In this document: positions 46,854 through 58,295 of the stretch, one piece after another
Layout of the letters: every line of letters begins with the position of its first letter
How positions within the stretch are numbered: position 1 is the first letter of the stretch
NCBI RefSeq assembly: GCF_003076135.1
Contig: NZ_QDGZ01000004.1
Location: 310,001-374,000, forward strand
Direction of reading: 5' to 3'
DNA length: 64,000 nucleotides
Origin: Nocardioides gansuensis
GTDB taxonomy: Bacteria; Actinomycetota; Actinomycetes; Propionibacteriales; Nocardioidaceae
Position numbers and translations under genes: made by a program
The notes under the pieces: generated by a model
What the model saw: the letters and a program-made list of their open reading frames with translations, nothing else
Told to the model about the DNA's origin: nothing
Databases searched by the model: none

Positions 46854-47479
46854 TCGTCTCCGACGAGCGCCGCGCGCTCTTCATCCACATCCCCAAGACC
46901 GGCGGCGCCTCCGTCGAGCAGGTGCTCCGCGAGACCCTCCCCGACGCACGGACGGTCGGCAAGGAGAGACACCCCCGGCTGCGTCGTGCGCTCCAGCTCG
47001 ACCCCGGCCTCGCGCCGTACTGGACGTTCGGGTTCGTCCGCAACCCCTGGGCGCGGATGTGGTCGTGGTGGTCGATGATCGACCGCTGGAACCGGCGGCT
47101 CGGCCCCGCCTCCGGCAAGCCGCAGACGGAGACCGACGGCACCCGCGCCGGCAACAGGCTGTGGCGCGCGGTCGCGGAGTACGCCGACTTCGAGGAGTTC
47201 GTGCTGCGCGGCACCGAGGAGATCCCGCGACTGGCGATGACGCAGCGCTCGTTCCTGCATGCCGGCGGCAAGGAGGCCGACTTCACCGGCCGCACCGAGC
47301 ACCTCGCCCGCGACCTGGCGGTCGTCCAGGAGCACCTCGGCCTGCCCGTCGTCGCCCCGCCGCGGCGCAACTCATGGAGCAAGGGTCCGTGGCAGGAGGC
47401 CTACACGGCCGCGTCGCGGGCCCGGATCGCCGAGGTCTACGCCGAGGACATCGAGGCCTACGGCTACGAGTTCCGCTGA
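46850..47479 (+). CDS. Small sulfotransferase family protein, paralogue 3
   Basis: A 209-residue Sulfotransfer_2-type protein. PAPS loops are 'FIHIPKTGGASVEQVL' near 10-25 and 'FGFVRNPWARMWSWWSMID' near 58-76. It is closest to paralogue 1: both share 'GPASGKPQ' near 84, a motif missing from paralogue 2, and 'FEEFVLRGTEEIPRLAMTQ' near 112. GTG 46850 overlaps the stop of the thioredoxin-rhodanese gene (GTGA), so it has no promoter of its own, in contrast to the two copies on the other strand. It ends 11 bases from the FtsX-type gene, convergent. Confidence 0.87.
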   Translation: MIVSDERRALFIHIPKTGGASVEQVLRETLPDARTVGKERHPRLRRALQLDPGLAPYWTFGFVRNPWARMWSWWSMIDRWNRRLGPASGKPQTETDGTRAGNRLWRAVAEYADFEEFVLRGTEEIPRLAMTQRSFLHAGGKEADFTGRTEHLARDLAVVQEHLGLPVVAPPRRNSWSKGPWQEAYTAASRARIAEVYAEDIEAYGYEFR

Positions 47480-47490
47480 CCGCGCGGGCC

Positions 47491-50043
47491 TCACTCCGTC
47501 GCGATCGCCTTCAGCACGTCAAGCCGCGACGCCCGGACGGCCGGCAGGATGGCGGCCAGCACGCCGACCACCACGGCGAGCACCAGGAAGCCGGTCAGCT
47601 GGCCCACGGGCAGCGCGAGAGAGGTGAGGTCGTCGCGCAGCGCATAGCGCAGCAGCGCGCCGAAGACCAGCCCGAGCACGAGTCCGAGCACCGCGCCGAG
47701 CACCGCGATCGTCACCGACTCCAGGGTGACCATCCGCCGGAGCTGGGGCCGGGTCAGGCCGACCGCACGCAGCAGGCCGAGCTCGCGGGTCCGTTCGATC
47801 ACGGAGAGCCCCAGGGTGTTGATGATGCCGATCACCGCGATGACGATGGCGAGCGCCAGCAGCCCGTAGACCATGTAGAGCAGCTGGTTGACCTGGCCGC
47901 GGATGCTGTCGGCGAGCTCCGCCTTGTCCTGCACCGACACGAGCGGCAGGTCCGCGACCACCTCGTCGAGCGTCGCGTGCACGGCTGCGACGTCGGCGCC
48001 GCTGGCGACGTTGATGCTCAGGCTGGAGTCCTGGCGCTGGATCCCGGCAGCCTCGACGACCGAGAGGTGGGTGGTGACGGGGTTGGTCAGCAGGGTCGGC
48101 TCGAAGATGCCCACCACGGTGACCTCCTGCGGCGCGCCGGCGCGGAAGTCGAGCGTCATCGGGTCGCCCACCCCGAGCCCGCGGTCCGCCGCCACGTCCG
48201 CGTCGATGATCACCTCGTGGCCGTCGAGGTGCTGCCGTCCCGCCACCATGTCGAGCTCGTAGATCTGGTGGAACGCGTCGTCGACGGCGTTGACGAGTGA
48301 CGACTCGCTGGTGATGGACGCGTCACCGACGCCCACGTTCTGCTGGCGCGAGACCACGCCGACGCCGTCCACGGCCGCCATCTCGTCGCCGATCCTGGTG
48401 GAGAACGGCTGGTAGGTCGACCCGACCACCAGGAAGTCGCTGGTGAACTCCTCGTCCACGACGTCGGTGACCGACTTGCTGAAGGAGCCCGCCAGCACGC
48501 CGATCGTGGAGACGAGGGCCAGCCCGATCATCAGCGCCGAGGCCGTGGCGCCGGTGCGCCGGGGGTCGCGCAAGGCGTTCTCGCTGGCGAGCAGCCCCGG
48601 CGTGCCGAAGAGCCGGCGGAACAGGGCCCGGCAGCCCAGCAGCACCGGCCTGCCGATCACCGACGAGATCGCGGCCACGGTGAGCACCCAGACCAGGGCG
48701 CCGGCGCCGATCCACGCCGCGTCGTTGCCGGGGGCTCCCGCGACGCCGTACGCCGCTGCGGCTGCACCGAGCACCAGGAAGGCGGCCCCGATGACCGTTC
48801 GCCGATGCAGGGACGTGCCGCGGACCTGCACGTCGTCTCGCATCGCTGCCACGGGGGAGACCCGTCCGGCCCTCCGGGCGGGCACATAGGCGGCCACCAT
48901 CGTCACCGCCACGCCCACGGCGAAGCTGACCAGGACGGTCCCCGGCGTCAGCACCAGGGCGGAGGAGGCGATGTCCAGCCCGACGAAGCGGAACAGTGCG
49001 GCCAGGCCGAGCGCCAGTCCCCAGCCGACCAGGACGCCGACCACGCAGGCGACCAGCGACATCACCAGGGCCTCCAGCAGCACCGACCGGCTCACCTGGC
49101 GGCGGCTGGCTCCCAGGGCGCGCAGGAGCGCCAGGTCGCGCATCCGCTGGGCGACGAGGATCGAGAAGGTGTTGACGATGATGAAGGCCCCGACCACGAC
49201 CGCGATGACGGCGAAGACCAGCAGGAACGTCGAGATGATGTCGAGGAACTCGCCGATGGCGTCCTCCGACTCCTCGATCACCTTGTCGCCGGTGAGCGCC
49301 TTGAAGTCCGCCGGGAGCACCGCCTGGGCGGCGTCCGCGAGCTGTTGCTGGGTCACGCCCGGGGCCGCGGTGAGTGACGCCCCGGTGAAGGCGTCACGCC
49401 CGCCGAGGAATGTCTGCTGCGCGCCCTCGACGCTCATGATCAGCAGCGTCGCGCCCGCCGTACCTCCGCCGTAGAAGTCCGCGGTGCCGACCAGGGTCGC
49501 CTGCCGGCGCAGCACGCCGGTGGGAGCGATCATGTCGACCTCCTCGCCCAGCTCGTAGCCGGCGATCCGGGCCGAGCGGGCGTCCAGGGTGACCTCTCCC
49601 GGCTGGTCCGGCCACTCGCCGGTGGACAGGGTCATGGTGGGCTCGCCGAGCACGTTCTCGATCTCGTGGTGGCTGGTGACGATCGTCGGGGCTCCCTGGC
49701 CGCCGACGAGCTTGCCGTCGGTGTCGAGCAGGCTCATCCCGAAGCCGTCCACGTTGCCGGCCACCTCCGCGGTCTCCGGCAGCGCGTCGAGTGCCCGGAC
49801 GTCGGCGGGCGAGAGCGTCGCCACGTTGACGCCGGCCATCCCGTCGTCGAACGCCGAGGAGCTGGCCGGCCGGACCACGCCGTCCGGAGTCGAGCCCTTC
49901 ACGATGCTGTCGAAGGTGGCGGACAGCCCGTGGCTGAACGTCAGCACCCCGGCCAGGAACGCCACGCCGAGCACGATCGCCAGCGTGCTCATGACCAGGC
50001 GCACCTTGCGCGCGGCGAGGTTGCGCCAGGTCAGTCGCCACAT
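47491..50043 (-). CDS. ABC transporter permease, FtsX/MacB type (duplicated)
   Basis: An 850-residue membrane protein with two FtsX modules. The N-terminus ('MWRLTWRNLAARKVRLVMST') leads into span 1 (about 17-40), then a large extracytoplasmic MacB_PCD-like domain (to about 260), three spans (about 265-400), a linker span pair near 425-475, a second extracytoplasmic domain (about 500-710) and three final spans with 'GIINTLGLSVIERTRELGLLRAVG' near 740 (quoted in part: 'ERTRELGLLRAVGLTR'). Such permeases work in lipoprotein release, peptide export or mechanotransmission rather than bulk transport. The partner ATPase stop lies one base upstream. Confidence 0.93.
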   Translation of the reverse strand: MWRLTWRNLAARKVRLVMSTLAIVLGVAFLAGVLTFSHGLSATFDSIVKGSTPDGVVRPASSSAFDDGMAGVNVATLSPADVRALDALPETAEVAGNVDGFGMSLLDTDGKLVGGQGAPTIVTSHHEIENVLGEPTMTLSTGEWPDQPGEVTLDARSARIAGYELGEEVDMIAPTGVLRRQATLVGTADFYGGGTAGATLLIMSVEGAQQTFLGGRDAFTGASLTAAPGVTQQQLADAAQAVLPADFKALTGDKVIEESEDAIGEFLDIISTFLLVFAVIAVVVGAFIIVNTFSILVAQRMRDLALLRALGASRRQVSRSVLLEALVMSLVACVVGVLVGWGLALGLAALFRFVGLDIASSALVLTPGTVLVSFAVGVAVTMVAAYVPARRAGRVSPVAAMRDDVQVRGTSLHRRTVIGAAFLVLGAAAAAYGVAGAPGNDAAWIGAGALVWVLTVAAISSVIGRPVLLGCRALFRRLFGTPGLLASENALRDPRRTGATASALMIGLALVSTIGVLAGSFSKSVTDVVDEEFTSDFLVVGSTYQPFSTRIGDEMAAVDGVGVVSRQQNVGVGDASITSESSLVNAVDDAFHQIYELDMVAGRQHLDGHEVIIDADVAADRGLGVGDPMTLDFRAGAPQEVTVVGIFEPTLLTNPVTTHLSVVEAAGIQRQDSSLSINVASGADVAAVHATLDEVVADLPLVSVQDKAELADSIRGQVNQLLYMVYGLLALAIVIAVIGIINTLGLSVIERTRELGLLRAVGLTRPQLRRMVTLESVTIAVLGAVLGLVLGLVFGALLRYALRDDLTSLALPVGQLTGFLVLAVVVGVLAAILPAVRASRLDVLKAIATE

Positions 50044-50044
50044 C

Positions 50045-50866
50045 TCAGTGGTCCCCGACCCGGTCCTCGAGCCGGGCCGCCCGGGCGAGCGCGACGTCCT
50101 GGAGGTGCGCCATCCTCGCCAGGATGGTCTCCCGGTCAGGCTGGCGAAGCTCGTCCACGACGCGGCCGTCGGCCAGGAAGACCACCCGGTCGCAGTACGA
50201 CGCCGCCACCGGGTCGTGGGTCACCATCACGACGGTCTGGCCGAAGTCGTCGACGCTGCGCCGCAGGAAGGACAGCACCTCGGCCCCCGACGTGCTGTCG
50301 AGGTTGCCGGTGGGCTCGTCGGCGAACACGATCGACGGCCTGCTGACCAGCGCCCGCGCGCACGCCACCCGCTGCTGCTGGCCACCAGAGAGCTCGCTGG
50401 GCCGGTGGGAGAGCCGGCTGCGCAGGCCGATGGTGTCGACGACCTGGTCGAACCAGCCGGGCTCGGGCTTGCGCCCGGAGAGGGACAGGGACAGCAGGAT
50501 GTTCTCCTGCGCGGTCAGGGTCGGGACCAGGTTGAACGCCTGGAAGACGAAGCCGATCCGCTCGCGCCGCAGGTCGGTCAGCGCCCGGTCCCTGAGCCGG
50601 TGCAGCGACGTGCCGGCGACGACCGCCTCGCCGGAGGTCGGGGTGTCCAGGGCCGCCAGGCAGTGCATGAGGGTGGACTTGCCCGAGCCCGACGGCCCCA
50701 TCACGGCGGTGAACTCCCCGGCGTACAGGTCGAGGGTCACCCCGTCGAGGGCGCGCACCTCCGACTCGCCCGAGCCGTAGACCTTGGTCAGGTCCACGGC
50801 GCTCGCCGCGACCGGCCGCGTCTCGCTGCCGAGCTCTCCGGTCATCGCAGTCGTCATGCCCCCCAT
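50045..50866 (-). CDS. ABC transporter ATP-binding protein, LolD/MacB type
   Basis: A 273-residue ATPase partner of the FtsX-type permease. Walker A 'GPSGSGKST' is near 57-65, Q-loop 'GFVFQAFNLVPTLTAQEN' near 104, signature 'LSGGQQQRVACARAL' near 158 and Walker B 'IVFADEPTGNLDS' near 179. 'VYGSGESEVRALDGVTLDL' near 28 is the usual LolD-type start, and the family-typical 'SGEA' insert is present. ATG 50866 follows GGGAGGGG at good spacing; ATG 50857 in frame is an alternative. A C-terminal extension of about 25 residues is rich in Ala and Arg. Confidence 0.94.
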   Translation of the reverse strand: MGGMTTAMTGELGSETRPVAASAVDLTKVYGSGESEVRALDGVTLDLYAGEFTAVMGPSGSGKSTLMHCLAALDTPTSGEAVVAGTSLHRLRDRALTDLRRERIGFVFQAFNLVPTLTAQENILLSLSLSGRKPEPGWFDQVVDTIGLRSRLSHRPSELSGGQQQRVACARALVSRPSIVFADEPTGNLDSTSGAEVLSFLRRSVDDFGQTVVMVTHDPVAASYCDRVVFLADGRVVDELRQPDRETILARMAHLQDVALARAARLEDRVGDH

Positions 50867-50919
50867 GGTGACCCCTCCCGGCAACCACGGCATCCGGGAC
50901 GGGTTCGGTCGCCGCGTCC

Positions 50920-51486
50920 TCAGAGGAAGGGCTGCAGGGCGTCGAGCGCGTCGGTCGGGATCTTGACCGCGATCCCCTCGCCGAGGGCCCGCATCCGCCA
51001 CGTCTCGCCGTCGCGGAAGATCTTGGCCATCACCACGCCGGTCGTGGGCAGGCCGCCGGTCAGCGTGAAGCGCGCGAGCTCGTGGTCCTGGTCGTCGGCC
51101 AGCCGGCAGTAGGCGTTGCGGATCCACTCCAGGGTGTGGCCTTGATAGCTGGTCACCATGAAGACGATCGTGTCGACCCGCCCGTAGACGCGACCGAGGT
51201 CCACGGTGACGACCTCGTCGTCACCCTCGCCCCGGCCGGTGAGGTTGTCACCGAGGTGCACCGTCGACCCGTCGCGGGTCGCGAGGTTGTTGTACATCGC
51301 GAGGTCGAAGACCTGTCGCCCGGCGAACTGCACCGCCGTCACGTCGAGGTCGACGTCGGGGGCACCGCTGCCGATGAAGCCGGCGGTCCGCTCCTTGTCC
51401 CAGCCGAGGCCGATCCGCAGCCTGGTCAGCGGCTCGTCGTCCTCGGTGGCCAGCACGATCTCCTGGCCCTTGGTCAGCTCGATCAC
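50920..51486 (-). CDS. TerD family tellurium-resistance/calcium-binding-like protein
   Basis: A 188-residue TerD-domain protein, a family tied to tellurite and stress resistance and, in Streptomyces, to calcium-dependent development. It starts 'VIELTKGQEIVLATEDDEPL' and continues 'LRIGLGWDKERTAGFIGSG' near 24 and 'DVDLDVTAVQF' near 45. It contains 'YNNLATRDGSTVHLGDNLTG' near 69-88, the family 'F.N...S.DGSI.H.GDNLTG' region, and 'DDEVVTVDL' near 92. The acidic residues that bind Ca2+ in TerD are largely present. GTG 51486 gives the normal family N-terminus. It stands alone; other ter genes are not in the window. Confidence 0.88.
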   Translation of the reverse strand: MIELTKGQEIVLATEDDEPLTRLRIGLGWDKERTAGFIGSGAPDVDLDVTAVQFAGRQVFDLAMYNNLATRDGSTVHLGDNLTGRGEGDDEVVTVDLGRVYGRVDTIVFMVTSYQGHTLEWIRNAYCRLADDQDHELARFTLTGGLPTTGVVMAKIFRDGETWRMRALGEGIAVKIPTDALDALQPFL

Positions 51487-51542
51487 GATGGGACCCCCAG
51501 TCAGAGTGGTGCCTCCGAACCTACTGCGTATGGCGACGGGGG

Positions 51543-52217
51543 CTACCAGCCGCGCGCCCGCCACTCGGCCAGGTGCGGCCGCTCGGCGCCGAGCGTCGAG
51601 TCGCCACCGTGGCCGGGGTAGAACCACACGTCGTCGTCGAGCCGGCCGAAGATCTTCGTCTCCACCTCGTCGATCAGCTGGGCGAAGGCGTCGGCGTTGC
51701 CGAAGGTCGAGCCGACGCCTCCGGGGAAGAGCGAGTCACCGGTGAAGAGGTGCTTCGACTCGCCGTCGTCGAAGTAGAGGCAGATCGAGCCGGGGGTGTG
51801 GCCGGCGACCGGGATCACCGTGAGGTCGCAGGTGCCGGCGGCGACCCGGTCGCCCTCCCCGACGCGACGGGTCACCGGGATGCCCGTCTGATCCGTGATC
51901 GCATCCGCGTCGGGGGCTCCGGCCACGACCGCTGCGCCGGTCGCTGCCACCACCTCGGCGAGGGCGCGGTGGTGGTCCCAGTGCTGGTGCGTGGTGACGA
52001 CGGTCGTCAGGCTGCGGTCCCCGATGAGCGACAGCAGCCGTGGTGCGTCGTCGGCGGCGTCGATCAGGATGACCTCGTCGGTCGTGCCGCAGTGGAGGAG
52101 GTAGCAGTTGTTGGACATCTGCGGGTCGACGGCGACCTTCGTGATCGTGAGGTCGCGGAGCCTGCGGACGTCGGGCTCGCCGCCGGGCGTCACGTCGCCG
52201 GTGTAGTCGCTCACCAT
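51543..52217 (-). CDS. MBL-fold metallo-hydrolase (glyoxalase II-like)
   Basis: A 224-residue metallo-beta-lactamase-fold hydrolase. The zinc site is complete: HxHxDH as 'TTHQHWDHHRAL' near 81-92, 'VAGHTPGSICLYF' near 142, the bridging Asp in 'HLFTGDSLFPGG' near 162 and the last His in 'YPGHGGDST' near 207. This is the pattern of hydroxyacylglutathione hydrolase-like enzymes; in a mycothiol organism a mycothiol thioester is a plausible substrate. Its start overlaps the mycothiol-type isomerase by 7 bases, which supports such a role. An MBL gene next to uvrA is also found in Mycobacterium. Confidence 0.88.
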   Translation of the reverse strand: MVSDYTGDVTPGGEPDVRRLRDLTITKVAVDPQMSNNCYLLHCGTTDEVILIDAADDAPRLLSLIGDRSLTTVVTTHQHWDHHRALAEVVAATGAAVVAGAPDADAITDQTGIPVTRRVGEGDRVAAGTCDLTVIPVAGHTPGSICLYFDDGESKHLFTGDSLFPGGVGSTFGNADAFAQLIDEVETKIFGRLDDDVWFYPGHGGDSTLGAERPHLAEWRARGW

Positions 52218-52903
52218 GCCGGGGCCTCCGGCAGCTCGCCGCCCTCGACCTTGAGCCGGGAGCCGTCTCCGCGGCCGGTCAGCCACCAGCCGAGGTCACC
52301 GGCGGCGCCGGTCACGAGCGGACCGCCCGGCCCCTCGCCGTACTCCCAGGTGCCCTGCATGTCGGTGGCGTGCACCTGGAAGGACGTGGGCCAGCGGCGC
52401 TGTCGCATGGACTCCAGCAGCACGGCGCAGAACCCGTGGGACCAGTCGGCGGGGGAGTAGCCCGCACCGAGGTCGGCGTGGTGCACCTCGACCTCGCGCA
52501 GCCGCATGACCACCGTGTCGCCGGCGGGGAAGGTCGGGCCCCCGGGCGTGCGCTCGATCCGCGTGGCCTGCCTGGACTCCGGCAGCGCGGTCGCCGACTC
52601 GGTGTAGAGGGTCACGGCCCCCATCAGCCGCTCGCGCAGCTCCGTGGGGGAGGCCTGGGAGAGCTGCTCGATGTCGGCGTCGCGGGCCTCCTGCGAGTCG
52701 TACATCGGCGCCGGCTCATCGGTGACCACGCCGGTGAGCGCACGGGCCAGGCCCTCCCCATTGAGGGCGAGGTGGGCGACCACGTGGGCCCGCGTCCACC
52801 CGGGCAACAGGCTGGGGCTGGCGAGCTCGTCGTCGCTCAGCGAGTCCACCGTCCTGACGAGGAGCCGATCGGCGTCGGCGAGCAGGTCGAGCATGTGGTC
52901 CAT
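52211..52903 (-). CDS. Maleylpyruvate isomerase family protein (mycothiol-dependent DinB-like)
   Basis: A 230-residue protein of the mycothiol-dependent maleylpyruvate isomerase N-terminal (MDMPI/DinB-like) family. 'PSLLPGWTRAHVVAHLALNG' near 30-49 supplies the first metal His, and 'LREVEVHHADLGAGYSPADW' near 134-153 the Glu and His pair. The C-terminal domain ends 'GDLGWWLTGRGDGSRLKVEGG', typical of the MDMPI C-terminal part (quoted in part: 'LGWWLTGRGDG'). The true substrate is probably not maleylpyruvate in most members. It is operonic with the MBL hydrolase and divergent from uvrA. ATG 52903 gives the normal N-terminus; no clear promoter box is seen. Confidence 0.86.
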   Translation of the reverse strand: MDHMLDLLADADRLLVRTVDSLSDDELASPSLLPGWTRAHVVAHLALNGEGLARALTGVVTDEPAPMYDSQEARDADIEQLSQASPTELRERLMGAVTLYTESATALPESRQATRIERTPGGPTFPAGDTVVMRLREVEVHHADLGAGYSPADWSHGFCAVLLESMRQRRWPTSFQVHATDMQGTWEYGEGPGGPLVTGAAGDLGWWLTGRGDGSRLKVEGGELPEAPAW

Positions 52904-53004
52904 TCAACACACAAGTCCGGTGTCGGTGCAGCCCCGTAGGATCGACTGCGGCTCCGCCCCTCCTCATCGTCGGGCGCGGCGAGTTGCGCCGGGAGCCACC
53001 GTGA

Positions 53005-53018
53005 CGAACACTTGTTCG
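53005..53018 (+). promoter_or_regulatory. LexA (SOS) box upstream of uvrA
   Basis: CGAAC-ACTT-GTTCG is an exact match to the Gram-positive/actinobacterial LexA consensus CGAAC-N4-GTTCG. It lies 33 nt before GTG 53051. It predicts that uvrA is induced by DNA damage. The 147-bp gap also faces the isomerase gene, but the site is nearer uvrA. Confidence 0.85.
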
Positions 53019-53050
53019 AACCACTGCCCGCAGACCCAGCAAGGACCATC

Positions 53051-56053
<3,003 letters not shown>

Positions 56054-56101
56054 TTCGCCGTTCCGGTGGACGGTCGCCAGCGCAGCCTCCACACTGCGGT
56101 G

Positions 56102-57085
56102 GTGCCCACGACGCCCTTCCAGACACCGGCCTGGCGCGCCGCCGCGGCCGCCACCGGTCTCTTCGTCGACGCGACCGTGGTGACCGACGGTGCCGGGCGC
56201 GAGCTGGTCCTGCCGGCTCTGCGACGGCGAGGACCAATGCGGGCGACCGCTTCGCTGCCGCTGGGTTGGGGTTTCGGTGGCATCGTCGCGCCCGGAGGGG
56301 GTCCGACCGGCGCAGACGTCAGGGCGGTCGTGGACGAGCTGGGTCGCCGGGGCGTTCGACTGGCCCGCCTGCGGCCGCCGCCGGAGCAGGATGCGGCCTT
56401 CGCGGGTTCAGGTGTGTCGTGGAGCCTGGTGCGCGAGAACCACTCCTACGAGATCGACCTGAGGCGGGGCCGGGAGGCAGTGTCGGCCGCGTTCGCGTCG
56501 TCGGTCCGCCGCGCGGTCCGCAAGGCCGAGAAGTCGGGGGTGATTGTCGAGAGGCGTAGTGACATGGAGGCGGTCGAGGAGTTCCACCGGTTGTACCGCC
56601 TGTCCGTCCTGCGCTGGGCGGGAGAGACCAGGCTGCCCGACCGAGTCGTGCAGGTGCGGGCGATGCGCGCGGAGCCGCTGGGCAAGTACCGCGCGGTGCT
56701 CTCCCACATGGGCGACGACTGCGGCGTCTGGCTGGCGCACCACGCGGGTGCGGTGGTCGCCGCCCTGGTCGTGCTCTCGCACGGCGGCGAGCATGCCTAC
56801 TGGCGTGGTGCGATGGATGTCGAGCGGGCCGGTCCCGTCCGTGCCAACGACCTCCTCCAAGTGTCGGCGATCGAGCACGCCAGGGGATCCGGAGGGGACC
56901 GCTACGCCATGGGTCTCACAGCCCCCGGGTCAGGCCTGGCCCGCTTCAAGAGCGGTTTCGGCGCCGAGCTCAAAGTCAGTCACGAGTACGCGATCGAGCC
57001 GGCGTGGCGTTCTCTGCTCCGGGAGAGTGCGGGGCAGGTCCTGGTCCCGCTACGGGGCTGGGCGTCGGGCCCAGCCGGATCGTGA
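56102..57085 (+). CDS. FemAB-like GNAT acyltransferase in polysaccharide locus
   Basis: A 327-residue protein of the GNAT_acetyltr_6/FemAB-like group often found in exopolysaccharide clusters. The start 'PTTPFQTPAWRAAAAATG' is usual for it. 'SYEIDLRRGREAVSAAFASS' near 117, 'RRAVRKAEKSGVIVE' near 140 and the second half with 'AALVVLSHGGEHAYWRGAMD' near 219 and 'YAMGLTAPGSGLARFKSGFG' near 270 match the double-GNAT pattern. It probably adds an acyl or aminoacyl group to a cell-surface glycan. GTG 56102 is preferred because CACACT lies 6 nt upstream; GTG 56066 is possible. Its end overlaps the flippase gene by 110 bases. Confidence 0.78.
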   Translation: MPTTPFQTPAWRAAAAATGLFVDATVVTDGAGRELVLPALRRRGPMRATASLPLGWGFGGIVAPGGGPTGADVRAVVDELGRRGVRLARLRPPPEQDAAFAGSGVSWSLVRENHSYEIDLRRGREAVSAAFASSVRRAVRKAEKSGVIVERRSDMEAVEEFHRLYRLSVLRWAGETRLPDRVVQVRAMRAEPLGKYRAVLSHMGDDCGVWLAHHAGAVVAALVVLSHGGEHAYWRGAMDVERAGPVRANDLLQVSAIEHARGSGGDRYAMGLTAPGSGLARFKSGFGAELKVSHEYAIEPAWRSLLRESAGQVLVPLRGWASGPAGS

Positions 57086-58295
57086 CCTCGGCCACTCCCA
57101 GCACCAGGGTCTCGGTCAGCAGCCAGCTCGTCGCCACGGCGAGCGAGCCGCCGCCCATCTGGAGCCACAGCGCCGACATTCCGAGCATCGAGACGCACGC
57201 CAGCGCCTGGAGCGCGACGACTGTCGCGATCCTTCGCTCGACCCGTAGGTAGGCCAGTCGGAGCAGCAGGAGCATCCGGGGCACGGCCGCCAGGCTGAAC
57301 ACCACCAGCGCCCACCGGGCCTCGCGGTACTCCGCGCCGAAGATCGACAGCAGGAGGTCTGCGAGCAGGCAGGTGGCGGCGACGGCGGGCAGGAGGAGGA
57401 GGAGCCCGCGTCTCGCGGCCGCGCGGCGGTAGCTGTGCGCCAGGTCCTGGCGGCTTGCCCCCTCGACCAGGAACGAGGACGCGGTGCCGGTGGCGATGAA
57501 GTCCAGGGCGGTGCCGACCGTCCAGGCCACGAAGAACACCGCGCTCTCTGCCGGTCCTACTGCGGCGATGACGAGCAGCGGCAGTGCCGTGGTGGATGCG
57601 TGTGAGAGCAGCGTCCCGACGTAGTCGCCGCCCACGAACCTGGCCATCTCCCGGACCGCGGGCATCTTGGGGTCGCGGACAGGGGGGCCACCTCGGAGCA
57701 GCAGCTTCGCAAAGATCAGCCAGTTGACCGGGACCAGCATGATCAACATCGAGACGACCCACGCCGTGAGGATGCCGTAGTCCGCAAGCGTCGAGGCCAG
57801 GACCACGAGCAGCGCGAGCTTGAGCAGGCCGAACACCACGTTCTCGATCGGCACCCACATGGTCGCGCGGATCCCGGTCAGGGCTGCGTCCTGCAGCGAG
57901 AACACCACCCACGTCACGACGCCGACCAGGAACAACGCCGAGATGCCACCGTCCTGTAGGAACGAGACCTCGCCGGACACCTGCGGCGCGATGAGGAGGA
58001 AGGCCGCCCCTGTCAGGAGGCCTGCCACTCCGGCCACCGCGTAGCTGATGAGGATCACCCGCCGCTCGCTGCCTCGCGACACGGGGAGGAAACGCATCAG
58101 CCCGACCGAGAGGTTGAGCTGGGAGGCGTTGCACATCAACAGCATCGCGGCGATCGCCGCCGAGGCACGGCCGACCGTCTCGGTGTCGTACAGCCGCGCG
58201 GCAACCGCCCAGAACCCCACTCCGAGAGCCGACGTGAGCACGGTCGCAGCCATCAACGCATACGCGTTGCGGAACATCGTCTGCTCCCCGGTCAT
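56976..58295 (-). CDS. Polysaccharide/lipid flippase (Wzx/MOP-like)
   Basis: A 439-residue integral membrane protein with 12-14 hydrophobic spans, of the oligosaccharide flippase (MATE/MOP) type. 'GVGFWAVAARLYDTETVGRASA' near 25-46 is the classic TM1-2 segment with ARLY and 'VG.A.A' (quoted in part: 'FWAVAARLYDTETVG'). 'AALTGIRATMWVPIENVVFGL' near 145 follows the family text. The tail after about 415 is Pro/Ala-rich. It would move undecaprenyl-linked repeat units across the membrane for the adjacent glycan genes. ATG 58295 has CAGGAT 6 nt upstream. Its 3' end overlaps the acyltransferase gene by 110 bases. Confidence 0.85.
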   Translation of the reverse strand: MTGEQTMFRNAYALMAATVLTSALGVGFWAVAARLYDTETVGRASAAIAAMLLMCNASQLNLSVGLMRFLPVSRGSERRVILISYAVAGVAGLLTGAAFLLIAPQVSGEVSFLQDGGISALFLVGVVTWVVFSLQDAALTGIRATMWVPIENVVFGLLKLALLVVLASTLADYGILTAWVVSMLIMLVPVNWLIFAKLLLRGGPPVRDPKMPAVREMARFVGGDYVGTLLSHASTTALPLLVIAAVGPAESAVFFVAWTVGTALDFIATGTASSFLVEGASRQDLAHSYRRAAARRGLLLLLPAVAATCLLADLLLSIFGAEYREARWALVVFSLAAVPRMLLLLRLAYLRVERRIATVVALQALACVSMLGMSALWLQMGGGSLAVATSWLLTETLVLGVAEVTIRLGPTPSPVAGPGPAPHSPGAENATPARSRTRD

